From assembly GCA_030704615.1 (NCBI GenBank), contig CM060733.1:59146001-59210000 (forward strand): a DNA stretch of 64,000 nucleotides, in the 5' to 3' direction. Source of the DNA: Takakia lepidozioides (taxonomy: Eukaryota > Streptophyta > Takakiopsida > Takakiales > Takakiaceae). Below the pieces are notes generated by a model that saw only the letters and a program-made list of their open reading frames with translations, was not told the DNA's origin and ran no database searches. Positions 23,349-33,760 of the stretch are shown here, one piece after another. The translations under genes were made by a program, and so were the position numbers. Positions within the stretch are counted from its first letter, which is position 1. Every line of letters starts with the position of its first letter.

Positions 23349-24031
23349 CATGACAGAGAAGGAAATTGAGGCTGCAAACAAAGAAGATCCGAAACTACAT
23401 TGGTGTACATGATACTGAACTGGAGAAGGTCAAGGTGTTGCGAGCTCAGATGCGGGATAGACAATCGCTGATGGAGCGTGAGAATGTTGCTTTCAACTCC
23501 AAAAAGTCGGAGCTCCATACTCGAGAATCCGCCCAGAGAGACACAGGCATGTGGCTGGAGCAATGCCAAAGTGTTTTGCAGGAGGCGCTAAGGCACCATG
23601 ATTCTAATTTTGGAAAAATTGTGGACTTAAAGGTGCAGGCGGAGACGATTCGGAAAAGCTTGCACTCCCAAACTGAATGTGTTGCCCAACTACAAAGCGA
23701 ATTTGCAGAGGCAATGGTCTTGCAACGTTTTCACCTTAAGCATGTGCAGGAGATCGAGGGAAGTTATAAAGATGCCTCTAGTCTTCTCGAAGACCAACAA
23801 AATCGAATTTCGAAGGCAACACATGTCAAGGAGGTTTGCAAGAAGAAGAAGCAATGTTTGTGTGGTACTTTCCAGGAGAACCTTTCCCTTACGCATTCAT
23901 CATTTTTGTTGATGCCCTCGAATGTCTGTGTATCCGAATTCCATTTAGGCAGTGACAGTAACGCTGACATCATTCTTGCCGTGGAAAGTACAATTTGTTG
24001 CTCTGCCATTGGAATTAATGTTGTATTGTGA
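23349..24031 (+). pseudogene. Coiled-coil protein interrupted by G1
   Basis: If one target duplication is removed, the sequence before G1 (16359-16420) and after it join in one frame: NTEIEDIQELVA then MTEKEIEAANKEDPKLHW. One base of phase later the same charged style continues (TELEKVKVLRAQMRDRQSL ... ALRHHDSNFGK ... EIEGSYKDASSLLEDQ) to 24031. The 23366 frame itself opens with TTG, so a real start must be upstream. Heptad-like Leu/Ile and Glu/Lys composition predicts a long coiled coil. I do not recognise the family. The G1 insertion and the phase change near 23390 suggest a dead copy, though an intron could hide the change. Confidence 0.45.
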
Positions 24032-24608
24032 AATATACTTCACAAAATTTGTGTGAATGAGGTCATCCCTGCTCAGTGCAATGTGAAAGGGGAAAGAAGT
24101 CTGTGATCCCAAACATGATATGGAAACAAGTTTGTACCAACATTTTTGGGCTCTCACTTGGAACTCATACAACAAACTCTGATTGCTCATACGGTACCAA
24201 TGTGTACGCATACAGGGATTGCCTCTAATTTGTCAGGTAGATTCTCATAAAAGTATGGTCGTAGTTTTGTGTGACTCTGACTTTCATTCTCTGTCCGCAC
24301 TCAAGAACTCCATCTCAAAGCAGCAACCTTTGCCATAGACTGGTGATCCGACACACTTGAAATAGAGAGCATGCCCTTCAGGAAACTGAAGATATACTAT
24401 ATACACTGCAATAAGATCATTTTTCTAGGCAATAGTGAGGTAGTGACATATGGTCTGTACACTTTTGTCAGCTCCTTGTATTCAGGTTGTAACAGTGGAT
24501 GTTTGTGTGAACTGAGACTAAGCATTGTTGGGGTGTGGCTGAGCAAATTCAGAAGATGAAGGATGGGACACATGTAAAGACTGTGCCCATGCCCATCCTT
24601 CATCCACC

Positions 24609-24983
24609 ATGCTAGACAACGCCACAACCCACCATTGCATTGAACGCATGACCTGTTTGCGAAGGATGCTATGGTATCCTTACTGGGATGTGGTGGCCCT
24701 GTCCTGCAGATGCACATATCACCCCTATTGTCTTGGAATGCATCTACAGGGCTCAAACAAGTGTGCCCGTGTTTCATGTGGGCAACTCCTCCATCCTGAA
24801 TGGTGGAAATCGTTTGGGTATGGCCCCATGCATCCTGAAGTGAAGGCCAGCCCTGCTGCTGTTCAAGTGCCTGCAGAACGACGAAGGTGGATGCAAATGA
24901 GGAAGGCCCGACAGGAACTGAAATGTATTTTCCTTCTTGTGTGTTTTAGTGCATGCAAAGGGTTTTCCATTTATTTACCATAA
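24609..24983 (+). CDS. Cys/His-rich zinc-finger-like segment
   Basis: The frame contains LSCRCTYHPYCLGMHLQGS followed by NKCARVSCGQLLHPEWW and KSFGYGP. The spacing C-x-C-x3-H-x2-C-x3-H-x6-C-x4-C-x5-H resembles a RING/PHD-type cross-brace finger. No good start is visible, so it is likely an exon or the end of a gene, possibly the same gene as the coiled-coil segment at 23349-24031. I do not recognise the family. Confidence 0.3.
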   Translation: MLDNATTHHCIERMTCLRRMLWYPYWDVVALSCRCTYHPYCLGMHLQGSNKCARVSCGQLLHPEWWKSFGYGPMHPEVKASPAAVQVPAERRRWMQMRKARQELKCIFLLVCFSACKGFSIYLP

Positions 24984-25636
24984 TGTTGGCAATGAACTTC
25001 AGGTGTTTGCAGGGTCCAGGGATGACTGTTCACTTCAGGTGAGATTTACATATGAGTTATGGCAAGTCATGCTGCTCATTTTCCAGATTGCTAGCAATGA
25101 ACATTAGGCGTATGCAAGGTCAGCTATGACAGTAGTCGATTTTTTTTGACATATGAACTTCAATTGTTTCCAAGGACATCGATGAGAGTAGTCCAGTTCT
25201 TTTCTGCCCTATGAAATATGGCAAGTCATGCTGCTCCCTTTCCATTATCCTTCATTTCCTTTACTGTAGGGTCTTTTCCAGCTGTCATGGTGTCAGTGTG
25301 GAATTCTAACTCCTTTCCAGTTCACGAACTCATTACAGATCCTCAGGTACTACAAGTCTGGCATCTCATTTCTTGTCATGAGTGTTGCTTAGGGTTGTTT
25401 TCCGTCATGCTGTATCATTGTTTGCAATTTCATGTTCCTTCAGGTCATGTAAGGGATTGGGTTCATCGTATCATGGGTGTCATAGAATTTGTCATGGTAT
25501 AATATGTCATTGAATATCATGCTTGATGTAGGGCACTCCTTTCAGGTCATAATGTCATTCCCTTCCATTTCATGATGTCATTTTCATAGATCTTATTTCC
25601 TTCATTTCATTAACATGGCATGGTGTTTAGGCTTCA
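24984..25636. other. Intergenic with imperfect repeats
   Basis: TATGGCAAGTCATGCTGCTC occurs twice (25059 and 25210), within a loosely repeated stretch of about 150 bp; AATGAACWTYAGGYGT also repeats. No gene recognised. Confidence 0.5.
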
Positions 25637-25649
25637 TTATAGGTCAGGA

Positions 25650-26300
25650 AGGGCACAGCCTTTGACATAGATTGGCATAACTGGAGAGTGGGCATGGTTG
25701 CAAGGAATTGAGAAATGACATAACATAATTAAACCCTGTACTCTCAAGGCAGCCTCTGCCAAACGCGGCCAAAAAGGGGTTGGATTCTTTGTCCACGATT
25801 TCATGTTTGATAATTGTGAAATTATCAACAAGGGTTTGAGGTATGAGCATAGTATCCGGCTAAAACTGAATCTGAAGGGCCTGAATACGAAGGACCTCTT
25901 TCTGGGTTGTGTATACATGCCCATACAGGGGACCTTTAGTGTTGACGCAGACAAAGCCTTCGAAGATGTAAAACTGGACTGTGCTTCGTTCCTTGCCAAA
26001 GGTCAGGTGGTTCTATTGGGTGACTTCAATGCCCGGGTGGGCAAAGGTCTCCATCAGGACGATATCATTGGGCTTTTTGGTGAGGACGAGCTGAACTCTA
26101 ATGGCAGACAGTTAATTAACTGTCTGGAAGAGCTTCAGCTTTTGGCCTTGAATAACAGGACAAGAGGTGACCAAGTGCAGTGGACGTGTGGGAAAACCCA
26201 AACCGGGGAACGTTCCATTGTGGACTATATCATAATGGACATAAATTTGTTTCCCCAGTGTTGGTACCTCTGACCACTTCCTGGTTGGGACTGAGATCAA
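25650..26300 (+). pseudogene. LINE endonuclease domain (partial)
   Basis: The readable part begins near 25740 (KRGQKGVGFFVHD) and continues in the frame 25803-26273. It contains GDFNARVG (the Asp/Asn metal-site motif of AP endonuclease-like nucleases), LNNRTRGD and SIVDYIIMD. After a frameshift near 26250 the terminal catalytic motif SDHFLV is readable in the next frame. The N-terminal part, including the first catalytic residues, is degraded by stops (25650-25720). Confidence 0.85.
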
Positions 26301-26328
26301 AAGGTGTTTTCCCAACACCAAGAGATCT

Positions 26329-27846
26329 GTGAAATGTTCAATTCGGAAGTGGCGCATAGAAAAATTCCATTATGAGAAGGTCAAGGCTGAGTATGTCCAG
26401 GCCTTGCAAGAGGCTCTCCCTCATTTTGTCCACTCGCTCCAAGAACTTCAGTCTCGCTCTGACAACGCAAGAAATGAAGTCGAAAGAGCAGTGGACTCTT
26501 GGGAGAGTTTCGTTTCCTCTGTGGCTGATAAGATCATTGGGAGGAAACTAATTGTCTACGGTAGAGCTGTTAATTGGTGGACCAATGAGATTAAACTCAA
26601 GATAGCTGAGAGACGAGCCCTCTATAAAGAGTGCTGCAATTTGAAATCCAACAGAGAATTGTGGGCAAGGTACTACCAGCTCCGTAAAGATATCAATCAG
26701 CTAGTTAGGTCTCAGAAGAAATTACACTGGGACAAGTTATACAGTGAAATAAACTCAAACCACCATGGTGGTAATGACAAGAAATTCTGGTTGGTCCTTC
26801 AACGTTTGTACAAGCCAAAAAATGGTCAGCAAGTACAAGCGCTGAAGACTACTAAAGGTGCAGTGGTGACTTCATCGGTCGACATTGTCAAAACCTTTGA
26901 AACTCACTACAGTATCCTTGGCATAACTTCCAGGTCTAACAGTGAGGGGTCTTCTGCTGAATGGAGGGACACAGTTGGAAAAACTATTCCTATGATTCAA
27001 AACAGCCCTGATGAACTGGAGTATATTTCAAGGGCTTATAACGCTCCCATTAGCTCTTCTGAGATTGTGGAAGCAATTGAACATTTAAACGGTTATAAAG
27101 CTGGTGGACCTGATGATATAGTCAACGAGCTTATCAAGCACGGTGGTGATCCCATGATAGAGGCCCTAGTTCTCCTCTTTAACCTTATCTGGAAGACTGA
27201 AATGATTCCCCTTCGCTGGCGACAGGGGGGCATTGTCAATCTATACAAGAAGGGTGACAGAGAAGAACCGGGGAACTACCGTGGTATCACACTCCTCAAT
27301 GCTGTTGGCAAGACATTCTGCAGAGTTATAAGTACCCGTCTCGAGGTTGATCTGGAGTCTAGAGGTTGTTTCCACGGAGGCCAAGCTGGCTTTCGGCGAA
27401 ACAGGGGCTGTGTGGATCATAACTTCACTCTAAGTCAGATTATCCAGGGAAGGAAAAAAGAAGGGAAACCCACTTATGTTGTTTTCCTGGATGTCAAAAA
27501 GGCTTATGACACAGTGTGGAGAGATGGCCTATGGTTCCGCCTCTGGTCTTGTGGGATCAAGGGAAAGATGTGGAGAGTTGTCCACAATTTGTATGCTCAC
27601 ACCAAAAGCTGTGTCACTGTCAACGGACAGAAGTCCAACTTCTTTGACATAGACCAAGGTGTAGCTCAAGGATGTACTCTCTCCCCTCTGCTCTTCAATG
27701 TTTTCATTAATCAACTCCTCGAGGATGTGGAAAGTGAGGGATTTGGGTTAAGGGTGGGTGATACCACCATACCAGCCCTTATGTTTGTGGATGACTTCGC
27801 AGGCATAGGGGAGACTCCAACCAACCAATCTCCAGGAGTTGATTGA
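26329..27846 (+). pseudogene. LINE reverse transcriptase
   Basis: A 505-codon frame. The linker after the nuclease is rich in Lys/Trp; RT motifs follow: GPDDIVNELIKHG, WRQGGIVNLYKKGD, NYRGITLLN, GQAGFRRNRGCVDH, VVFLDVKKAYDTVWRDGLW (first catalytic Asp), GVAQGCTLSPLLFNVFIN and FVDDF (the YADD box with Phe and Val). The GVAQGCTLSPLLFN box differs from the GLRQGDPLSP box usual in plant L1 elements. The frame ends soon after FVDDF because of a frameshift. Confidence 0.93.
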
Positions 27847-27887
27847 TTGCGCGACGAGATACTTTGATCTTTGGGGGCTAGAGGCTA

Positions 27888-29125
27888 ATGTCAGCAAAAT
27901 GTGCAGTGGTAGCATTCAACGACAGAGGAGAGGGAGGAAGTGATCTTAAGTGGCAGTGGGGTAGCCAAGAGATCCCGGTCCTCCCTTCCTACACTTACCT
28001 GGGCGTTGAGTTTTCCTCCAATTGTAATTGGGATGCACATATACGGAAAGTTGTTCAAACTGGCAAGGGCAAAGCTCTGGGGCTTACTAAATTTTTCCAC
28101 TGCAGAGGGGTCAACTCTGAGGTTAAGAAAACCATGCTTTGTCGCGTTATTAGACCTGCCTTGGAGTACGGATCTGCAATATGGGTTGACAACTCCAACC
28201 AGGCTAAGTCTCTACAATCCATTCAAGTGGGGGTGCTTAAGGAGTGTATGTCAGCATGCTCCAAAACAGCCAATGTGGCTGTTTGGCATTCCGTCCTTAA
28301 GCTCCCGACGAGATGAATTCAAGGTCAGATGGTGGGGTCAGCTACAACATATGTCCAACACCAGATATCCGAAGTTAATCGACTCTATATCTTGGAAACA
28401 GGACCGCCCTGTCAAACAGGCTAAGTCCTGGCAGAAGAGAGTAGAAGAGATTCTCAAGGACCTGGACCTGGAACCGCAAGTCTTGACCCTGCTGGATAAA
28501 TCTGACTTAGAGGCTGTAGTGTCCAAAGCCATGTCTGTTGCTTGCCATGAGATTTTCTGATGAAAATGAAGTTAGGCAGAAAACTTCCCTGAACTTGTTT
28601 CCAGTCTGTGACATGGGGGAGGACATCTTGGATGACCTCAAGGGTCTACCCACTCTCGGCACTAGACTGAAATTTAAACTCAGGGCAGGAAGCCTACCGT
28701 TGAACAGCAAACAGAAGCAGAGAGGAAAGGGAGAGTGCAATTGCCCCATGTGTTTGCAACCTGAAGACAGTATTCATTTTCTGATACACTGTCCGGGGTT
28801 CTCTCACCAAAGAGATGCTCTCTCCAAATCTATCAAGGGAATTGTGCCTGTACCTCTGTTTACCAACTTTGAAAGTCTCGAGGCTGAGCCAAAAGCCCAG
28901 GCCCTTCTGAGGCCTAGTTTTTGGGCAAATCACACACAGCAGATTGATGCTTGTGTGAAGGGATTTCTAGAGGATATCTGGAAAACCTGGATTAATTCTA
29001 TATATGAAGGTAAGTCTTACTACCAACGTCAGCCCCTGACAGAGGTAGGTTCTGTCCCTTTTGTTCGCGCTCAAACTGGGCGCGGGGTCAATGGCCACAA
29101 GGCTACGGCAAACAACGTCTTATGA
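27888..29125 (+). pseudogene. LINE C-terminal region with Cys/His motif
   Basis: Three frames continue ORF2. 27888-28316 reads LPSYTYLGVEFSSNCNWDAH and VIRPALEYGSAIW, typical of the thumb region after RT; from about 28300 to 28560 the frame changes to FKVRWWGQLQHM and on; 28538-29125 contains CNCPMCLQPEDSIHFLIHCP, a C-x2-C-x8-H-x4-C zinc-like motif found at the end of many LINE proteins. Normally these form one C-terminus. Confidence 0.85.
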
Positions 29126-30896
29126 GTACATTCTTTCATTTCCTTAAAACGAAAGCAGGCTTCCCTAAAATCTCCCACCTTGCTTAGACTCTGGATGAGA
29201 CTAGCATAGGTGAAAACATCGGGGGTACACATGCCAGCAGCCATGTCTTTGTAAAGTGGGTAAGCGTCTTCCACTCTACCTGCCTTCCCAAGGCCATTGA
29301 TAAGAGAGTTATAGTTGACAACATTTGGCTCACAGCCCTTCTGCTTCAGTTCAATGAATAATTGATAAGCAGCATCCAGAATCCCTGCTTTGCCCAAACC
29401 ATCTATGAGGACACCATAAGCAATGGAGTCGGCATCAGGGCACAATCCATCCTCTCTCATCTCAAGAAAAAGCCAAACTGCCTCGTCCACTTTCTTTACC
29501 TGCCCTAAGCAATACATCAGGCTGTTGTAGGTGAGGACGTCAGGCCGACATCCCTGGACTTTCATTCGCCTGAAAAGCAACATGGCATCATCCACATTGC
29601 CTGCCCGGCCAAGACCATCAATGAATATGTTGAATGTAAGTGTGTTGGGCAGACAGTCTGACTCTTCCATCTTGTTGAAAACTTTACGAGCTCTGTCATG
29701 GTAGCCTCCTCTCACCAGCACTTGTATCAAGCAGTTGTAAGCCTCAACACTCACTGGCAATCCACAGTGCTCCATCTCCTTGAAGGCCTCCAATGCCTCA
29801 CCAATCAAATTGGCCCTGTGAAACAAACAGTGCTTCATGCAAGATACTGGAAAGCACTTAAGGTAAACACAAATTAAGCATACAATACTCCAGACATTTT
29901 CTACAAGTCTCAATAACTTAAGGGACATAAATTAGACAGCCTCAGTTCCTACACTGCTTTCCCAACAGGGCTATCTGGCATGGGGGTTTCTTATCCTCCC
30001 GGATTATTCTCTCAGCTACGTCTGAGGCGTGACAGCCTTTGAAGGGCTTGACCCGGCACAGACTAGAGTGGTCCTTAAGGGGAAAAAACAGCATGTGAGA
30101 ACGTCAACCTTGGGAGATGCAAGAAGGAACTCACAGCTCACAGCAATGCTACAAGTGACAGAGTGTAATGCAGCTCTAACATTAAAAGTACCTGCCATAG
30201 CTCCTCACCAGGGCCAAATAGGTGGCTGTGGACACCGGGCAGGACTCGTTCCGCATCTCCTCCAGCAATTGCTGCATTGCATCAAAGCGTCGTGCAGCCC
30301 CCAGTAGTCCAATCATCACAGAGTGTCACTGCCAGCTGCTCCAGTAGCTCCTTCGTCTCCGGACCCCATTTCTTCTCCCTAGGAAGCTTACTTATACGAG
30401 CAACGACCCCTAGCTCTTGAAACCTTTGCTGAGAGTTTGACCTACTGCCCTCTTCTTCTGCCCTTCTCATTGACGGTTGGAGAGACAATTCAGGAGAGTA
30501 GCATATATTCTCAAAGCTGGCACCTTCTGGTAGCTGGCCCACATCTTCACTAACACTCAAGTTTTCTTTCTGCGGCGAAGTACAAGCCTCCTGAACAAGC
30601 CCTGCTAAAGCAGATGCGGCACCGTGGAATGCCCGACATGAAGAGATACTCAAAGGTGCCTTCACAGATGGAGAATAATGGGATTGAGCACAAATCAATT
30701 TCCCCGAGTTAGAGCTGACAAACCTTCCACGAAACAGAATTGGCCGCAAACTTCCTGCTTGTATATTGGGTGCTCCTCTTGTACAAACACACAACCTGCT
30801 CTCGATTACCTCTACTTTTGACGAGTCCCCAGTACAATAACTATCCAAAATCTTGGCAAACCTTCTCGCTAACCTTCTGGCAAACCTTCCTCTCAT
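29071..30896 (-). pseudogene. P-class PPR gene, two exons, truncated by LINE
   Basis: Exon 1 is 30896-30192: ATG start (MRGRFARRLARRFAKIL), an Arg-rich presequence that suggests mitochondrial import, then KKWGPETKELLEQLAVTL and RRFDAMQQLLEEM. A run of five G at 30303-30299 puts exon 1 out of frame by one base; with one G fewer it reads through and leaves the two-base overhang that exon 2 needs. The intron is 30191-29816 (GT...AG, 376 bp). Exon 2 (29815 to about 29131) holds six to seven 35-residue PPR motifs (for example TYNSLMYCLGQVKKVDEAVW and VNYNSLINGLGKAGRVEDAY). It then runs into the antisense 3' end of the LINE and stops at 29071. P-class PPRs bind organellar transcripts. Truncation and frameshift make this a probable pseudogene, unless the extra G is an error. 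Confidence 0.85.
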
Positions 30897-31586
30897 ACTC
30901 CCCAAGATTCCTCTCTCCCTCCCGCTTCAGAGCATGTCCTGGTCCAGTGGACCTCAACTCTTTGGTCAGCCGCTCTACACATTCGATGACCCAACCCACC
31001 CGCCAAATGAGATGGGCTCACGATTGCTTCACCTCTCAACCCTCTCTGGGGAAGGATCGACGACCCTAAAAACCCAGAATCCTAAAACCCTCAGTAATAA
31101 GAAGAGCCATGGTTGCAAGACGACAATGGAGGGCTAATGGATGAATGCCACGTTAGTGGAAGTGCGTGAATCAGACTTGGCCGTCGTTGCTACGCACAAA
31201 AGTAACTTAGCAGAGATCCTGACAAGGAGGTCACAAATGGGGCGATGCAGATTGGACGAGAGAGATTTCAATCACAAGTCATGTTGAGATTGACAAGTAG
31301 ATGGGCGTGCAAGGTGTAAGTGTGGGATTGGGTGATCCAAAACATGGAGGGCAAGTATGTGGACAAGGAAGTGGAGCAAGCTAACTTATCTATCCAGCCT
31401 GCTTTCTCCACCACAGGGGCCACGCGCTACGTGGATGAGGTTGCCATAGCTGCACCATCTACTGCGTGCCCTCCGCACTCTTGCTGTCTGCTCGAACAGC
31501 TGCTGCCCTTTCTTCATCTCTGTTGGGTTTGGTGTGCTCTTGGCCCCTCTCAAGCCTAAGCTTTGAGGGTTTTGCAGTGAAGAGAG
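30897..31586. promoter_or_regulatory. Divergent upstream region, PPR and ferredoxin
   Basis: About 690 bp between the PPR start (minus) and the ferredoxin start (plus). Telo-box-like CCTAAAACCCT occurs at 31080-31090. No other gene seen. TATA boxes could not be assigned with confidence. Confidence 0.4.
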
Positions 31587-32036
31587 ATGGCAGCAGCTCT
31601 TTCCGCCAGCATTGTGCCCGTGGCCCCAGCAGTCTCGTGCTCGCATACATCGTTGAGGAAGTCTGTGTCCGTGAAGGCAGCGGGCGTGAGGAAAGCTTTT
31701 GGGTTGGAGGCAAGCAGCAGGGGCCGCGTTACATGCATGGCTACCTACAAGATAACTTTGGTGACCCCTGATGGCGAACAGGTGTTGGAGGTTGATGACG
31801 CCGAGTCCAAGTATGTACTAGACTATGCTGAGGACGCTGGCATTGATCTGCCATACTCCTGCCGTGCTGGTGCCTGTTCGTCATGTGCCGGGATTATCGA
31901 GTCGGGGACTGTAGACCAGAGTGACGGCAGCTTCCTGGACGATGACCAGCTTGCGGGAGGCTTTGTGCTCACCTGTGTCGCCAAACCGACCTCTGATCTC
32001 AGGATTGTTACCCATAAGGAAGAAGACTTGAACTAG
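31587..32036 (+). CDS. Chloroplast 2Fe-2S ferredoxin precursor
   Basis: 149 residues in one exon. Residues 1 to about 50 form a Ser/Ala/Val/Lys-rich plastid transit peptide ending near RVTC; the mature protein starts at about [13 protein letters not shown] and is about 98 residues, the usual size. The iron-sulfur ligands are Cys92, Cys97, Cys100 and Cys130, with the exact C-x4-C-x2-C-x29-C spacing of plant-type ferredoxins. The acidic patches (VDDAE, LDDDQ) and the C-terminal EEDLN fit docking to photosystem I and ferredoxin-NADP reductase. In the stroma it carries electrons from photosystem I to NADP reduction and other acceptors. The ATG has an AGAG-ATGGC context typical of plant starts. 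No damage seen. Confidence 0.97.
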   Translation: MAAALSASIVPVAPAVSCSHTSLRKSVSVKAAGVRKAFGLEASSRGRVTCMATYKITLVTPDGEQVLEVDDAESKYVLDYAEDAGIDLPYSCRAGACSSCAGIIESGTVDQSDGSFLDDDQLAGGFVLTCVAKPTSDLRIVTHKEEDLN

Positions 32037-32110
32037 TTAGGAAATAATTCCGCGGAATTCTGATGCCACCATTGGCGCGCACAAGGAAGAAGATTCAAAG
32101 TAGTTAGGAC
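32013..32110 (+). repeat. Duplicated C-terminal codons in ferredoxin 3' UTR
   Basis: AAGGAAGAAGACTTGAACTA GTTAGGA (ending the coding region) recurs about 65 bp downstream as AAGGAAGAAGATTCAAAGTA GTTAGGA, outside the reading frame. Confidence 0.8.
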
Positions 32111-33093
32111 AAGGTCTGGAAGCCTCAAACTTCTGCTTTGAACGTGTACAGCTCTGTGCAAGGGCTTGGACCATGGAAGTCTGAAGTCTTTTGTGGTAAA
32201 CAGTTCACTCGCGCTTTTGGGTGTGAAATCTGGATATTACTTTTTCCCGCTTCGTGTTTTCCTTTTCGTGGTCTTTCCACTCCCTGATGCATCTGGGTTT
32301 CCCCTTACTCCCTTCGTTTTGGAAAGTGTGTGATATGCGTGTGATCTGTGTGGGAGGACAATGCGTGCTCTTTATGTCTGCAGATTGCGGTGGTGGCCGG
32401 TACAGTCGCATTGTTGACCTTGCTCAGTTTTATTCTAGATGTAGAGTCCGGTGGCTCATTGTGTGTGTGCAGGTGTGGAAGTAAGTCTTTCATCGATGAC
32501 ATTGAGGTGTAGAGTGGTGTAAGATGCTTTGTTCAACTCGCTCCTCAGCTGTCTCATCTTTCTTCCACTTTATCTCTTCCTCTCTTTCCCTCACGAGCCA
32601 GGACTACGATGAAATCTCTCCCACCAAAATGACGACACTTACTAGCAAAAGTGAGGTTTCCATAATGTTGATTATTTGGATGCACAGCAGCTGGATCAAA
32701 GTGAGCTGCCTCTCTCCTTCCGATGTACTTGCCAAGGAACACACCACTACGAGCATAGAAGATTGTCTCTTGGAATGACTCTGAATGTAAGATTGTTACT
32801 AGACTCGAAACAGCAATAAAGAATGTTAATGATAAAAGCTGGCAACTAGACTACTCGGTGTCTGAACAAAACAGAACATTCGGGTTCAAATGTCTGTTCG
32901 CTATCCTCCTCTAAGTGGCATTACAACATGATTTCATGCATACTGTTCAAATCTTCATCTTTTCTCAAACTTTCAAGGTAGAGAGGCTGTGGAAGCTGTA
33001 AAATTTCCATGTGTTTCAATTTTTGCTCCTGGCAGCAGTTTGCACAATGTTTATATTTGGTACAACTGTACTGTCTTTTCTTTCAACATAGTA
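32111..33093. other. Ferredoxin 3' flank, no gene recognised
   Basis: Probable 3' UTR followed by non-coding sequence; short open frames only. Confidence 0.45.
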
Positions 33094-33497
33094 TTGTCAT
33101 GGTCTTACATTTCAAACTGTTTTGAAAGCATTCTCAACTTCTATTTCAAAAGATGCTTCATTTTCATGTATGAAATCCAGTATCACACCTTCTTAGGGAC
33201 TGTATTTTCATCAGAAGAGATGTGGACTTTGTCATGATCCTACATTTCAAACTGTTTTGAAAGCATTCTCAACTTCTATTTCAAAAGATGCTTCATTTTC
33301 AAGTAGGAAATCCAGTACCACACCTTCTTAGGGACTGTGTTTTCATCAGAAGAGATGTGAACATTGTCATGACCTTACATTTCAAACAGTTTTGGAAGCA
33401 TTCTCAACTTCTATTTCAAAAGATGCTTCATAATACGAAATCCAGTATCACACCTTCTTAGGGACTGTGTTTTCATCAGAAGAGATGTGAACATTAC
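33094..33497. repeat. Three tandem repeats of 135 bp
   Basis: Units at 33094-33228, 33229-33363 and 33364-33497, each beginning TTGTCATG and containing TTTCAAACTGTTTTGAAAGC and GCACACCTTCTTAGGGACTG-like blocks. They differ by single changes and a small deletion in the third (TTCATTTTCATGTATG shortened). Confidence 0.95.
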
Positions 33498-33760
33498 ATT
33501 CTTTTGCCGAGGGGTTTAAGCACCATTAAAAACCCTTCATTGCTATTGGTGACTCTGCATTGTACCATACACTTCACTCTCTCATGGCAATCCATGACTG
33601 CTGCTCAGTTTACAGCAATATGTTACAAGCCTTTTTCCCGATGTCCAGGATAAAAATTGAGAAGGTCCCCAGAGGAAATCATTTGAAACTTGTTAAATGT
33701 AGTGGGCATATAGACCTTGTGTGAGACATGGAACCTTCCTGTAGTTTAGTGGGAGGGTGT

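Larger units (their letters stand above)
25637..29130 (+). mobile_element. 5'-truncated LINE (non-LTR retrotransposon)
   Basis: Carries the back half of an AP-type endonuclease, a reverse transcriptase and a C-terminal Cys/His motif in the order expected for LINE ORF2, but no ORF1 and no endonuclease start. It therefore looks 5'-truncated, as most LINE copies are. Frameshifts (near 26250, 27830, 28310 and 28550) and stops make it inactive. It ends at ...GTCTTATGAGTACAT without a poly(A) tail; the same end occurs in four other scraps in the window. It lies antisense in the last recognisable exon of a PPR gene. Confidence 0.9.

Noticed and set aside
25601-25616. TTCATTTCATTAA left of the LINE resembling TTCATTTCCTTAA right of it, as a target duplication
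   Set aside because: It is imperfect, the area is full of CATTTC repeats, and the sequence left of it does not continue the PPR gene.
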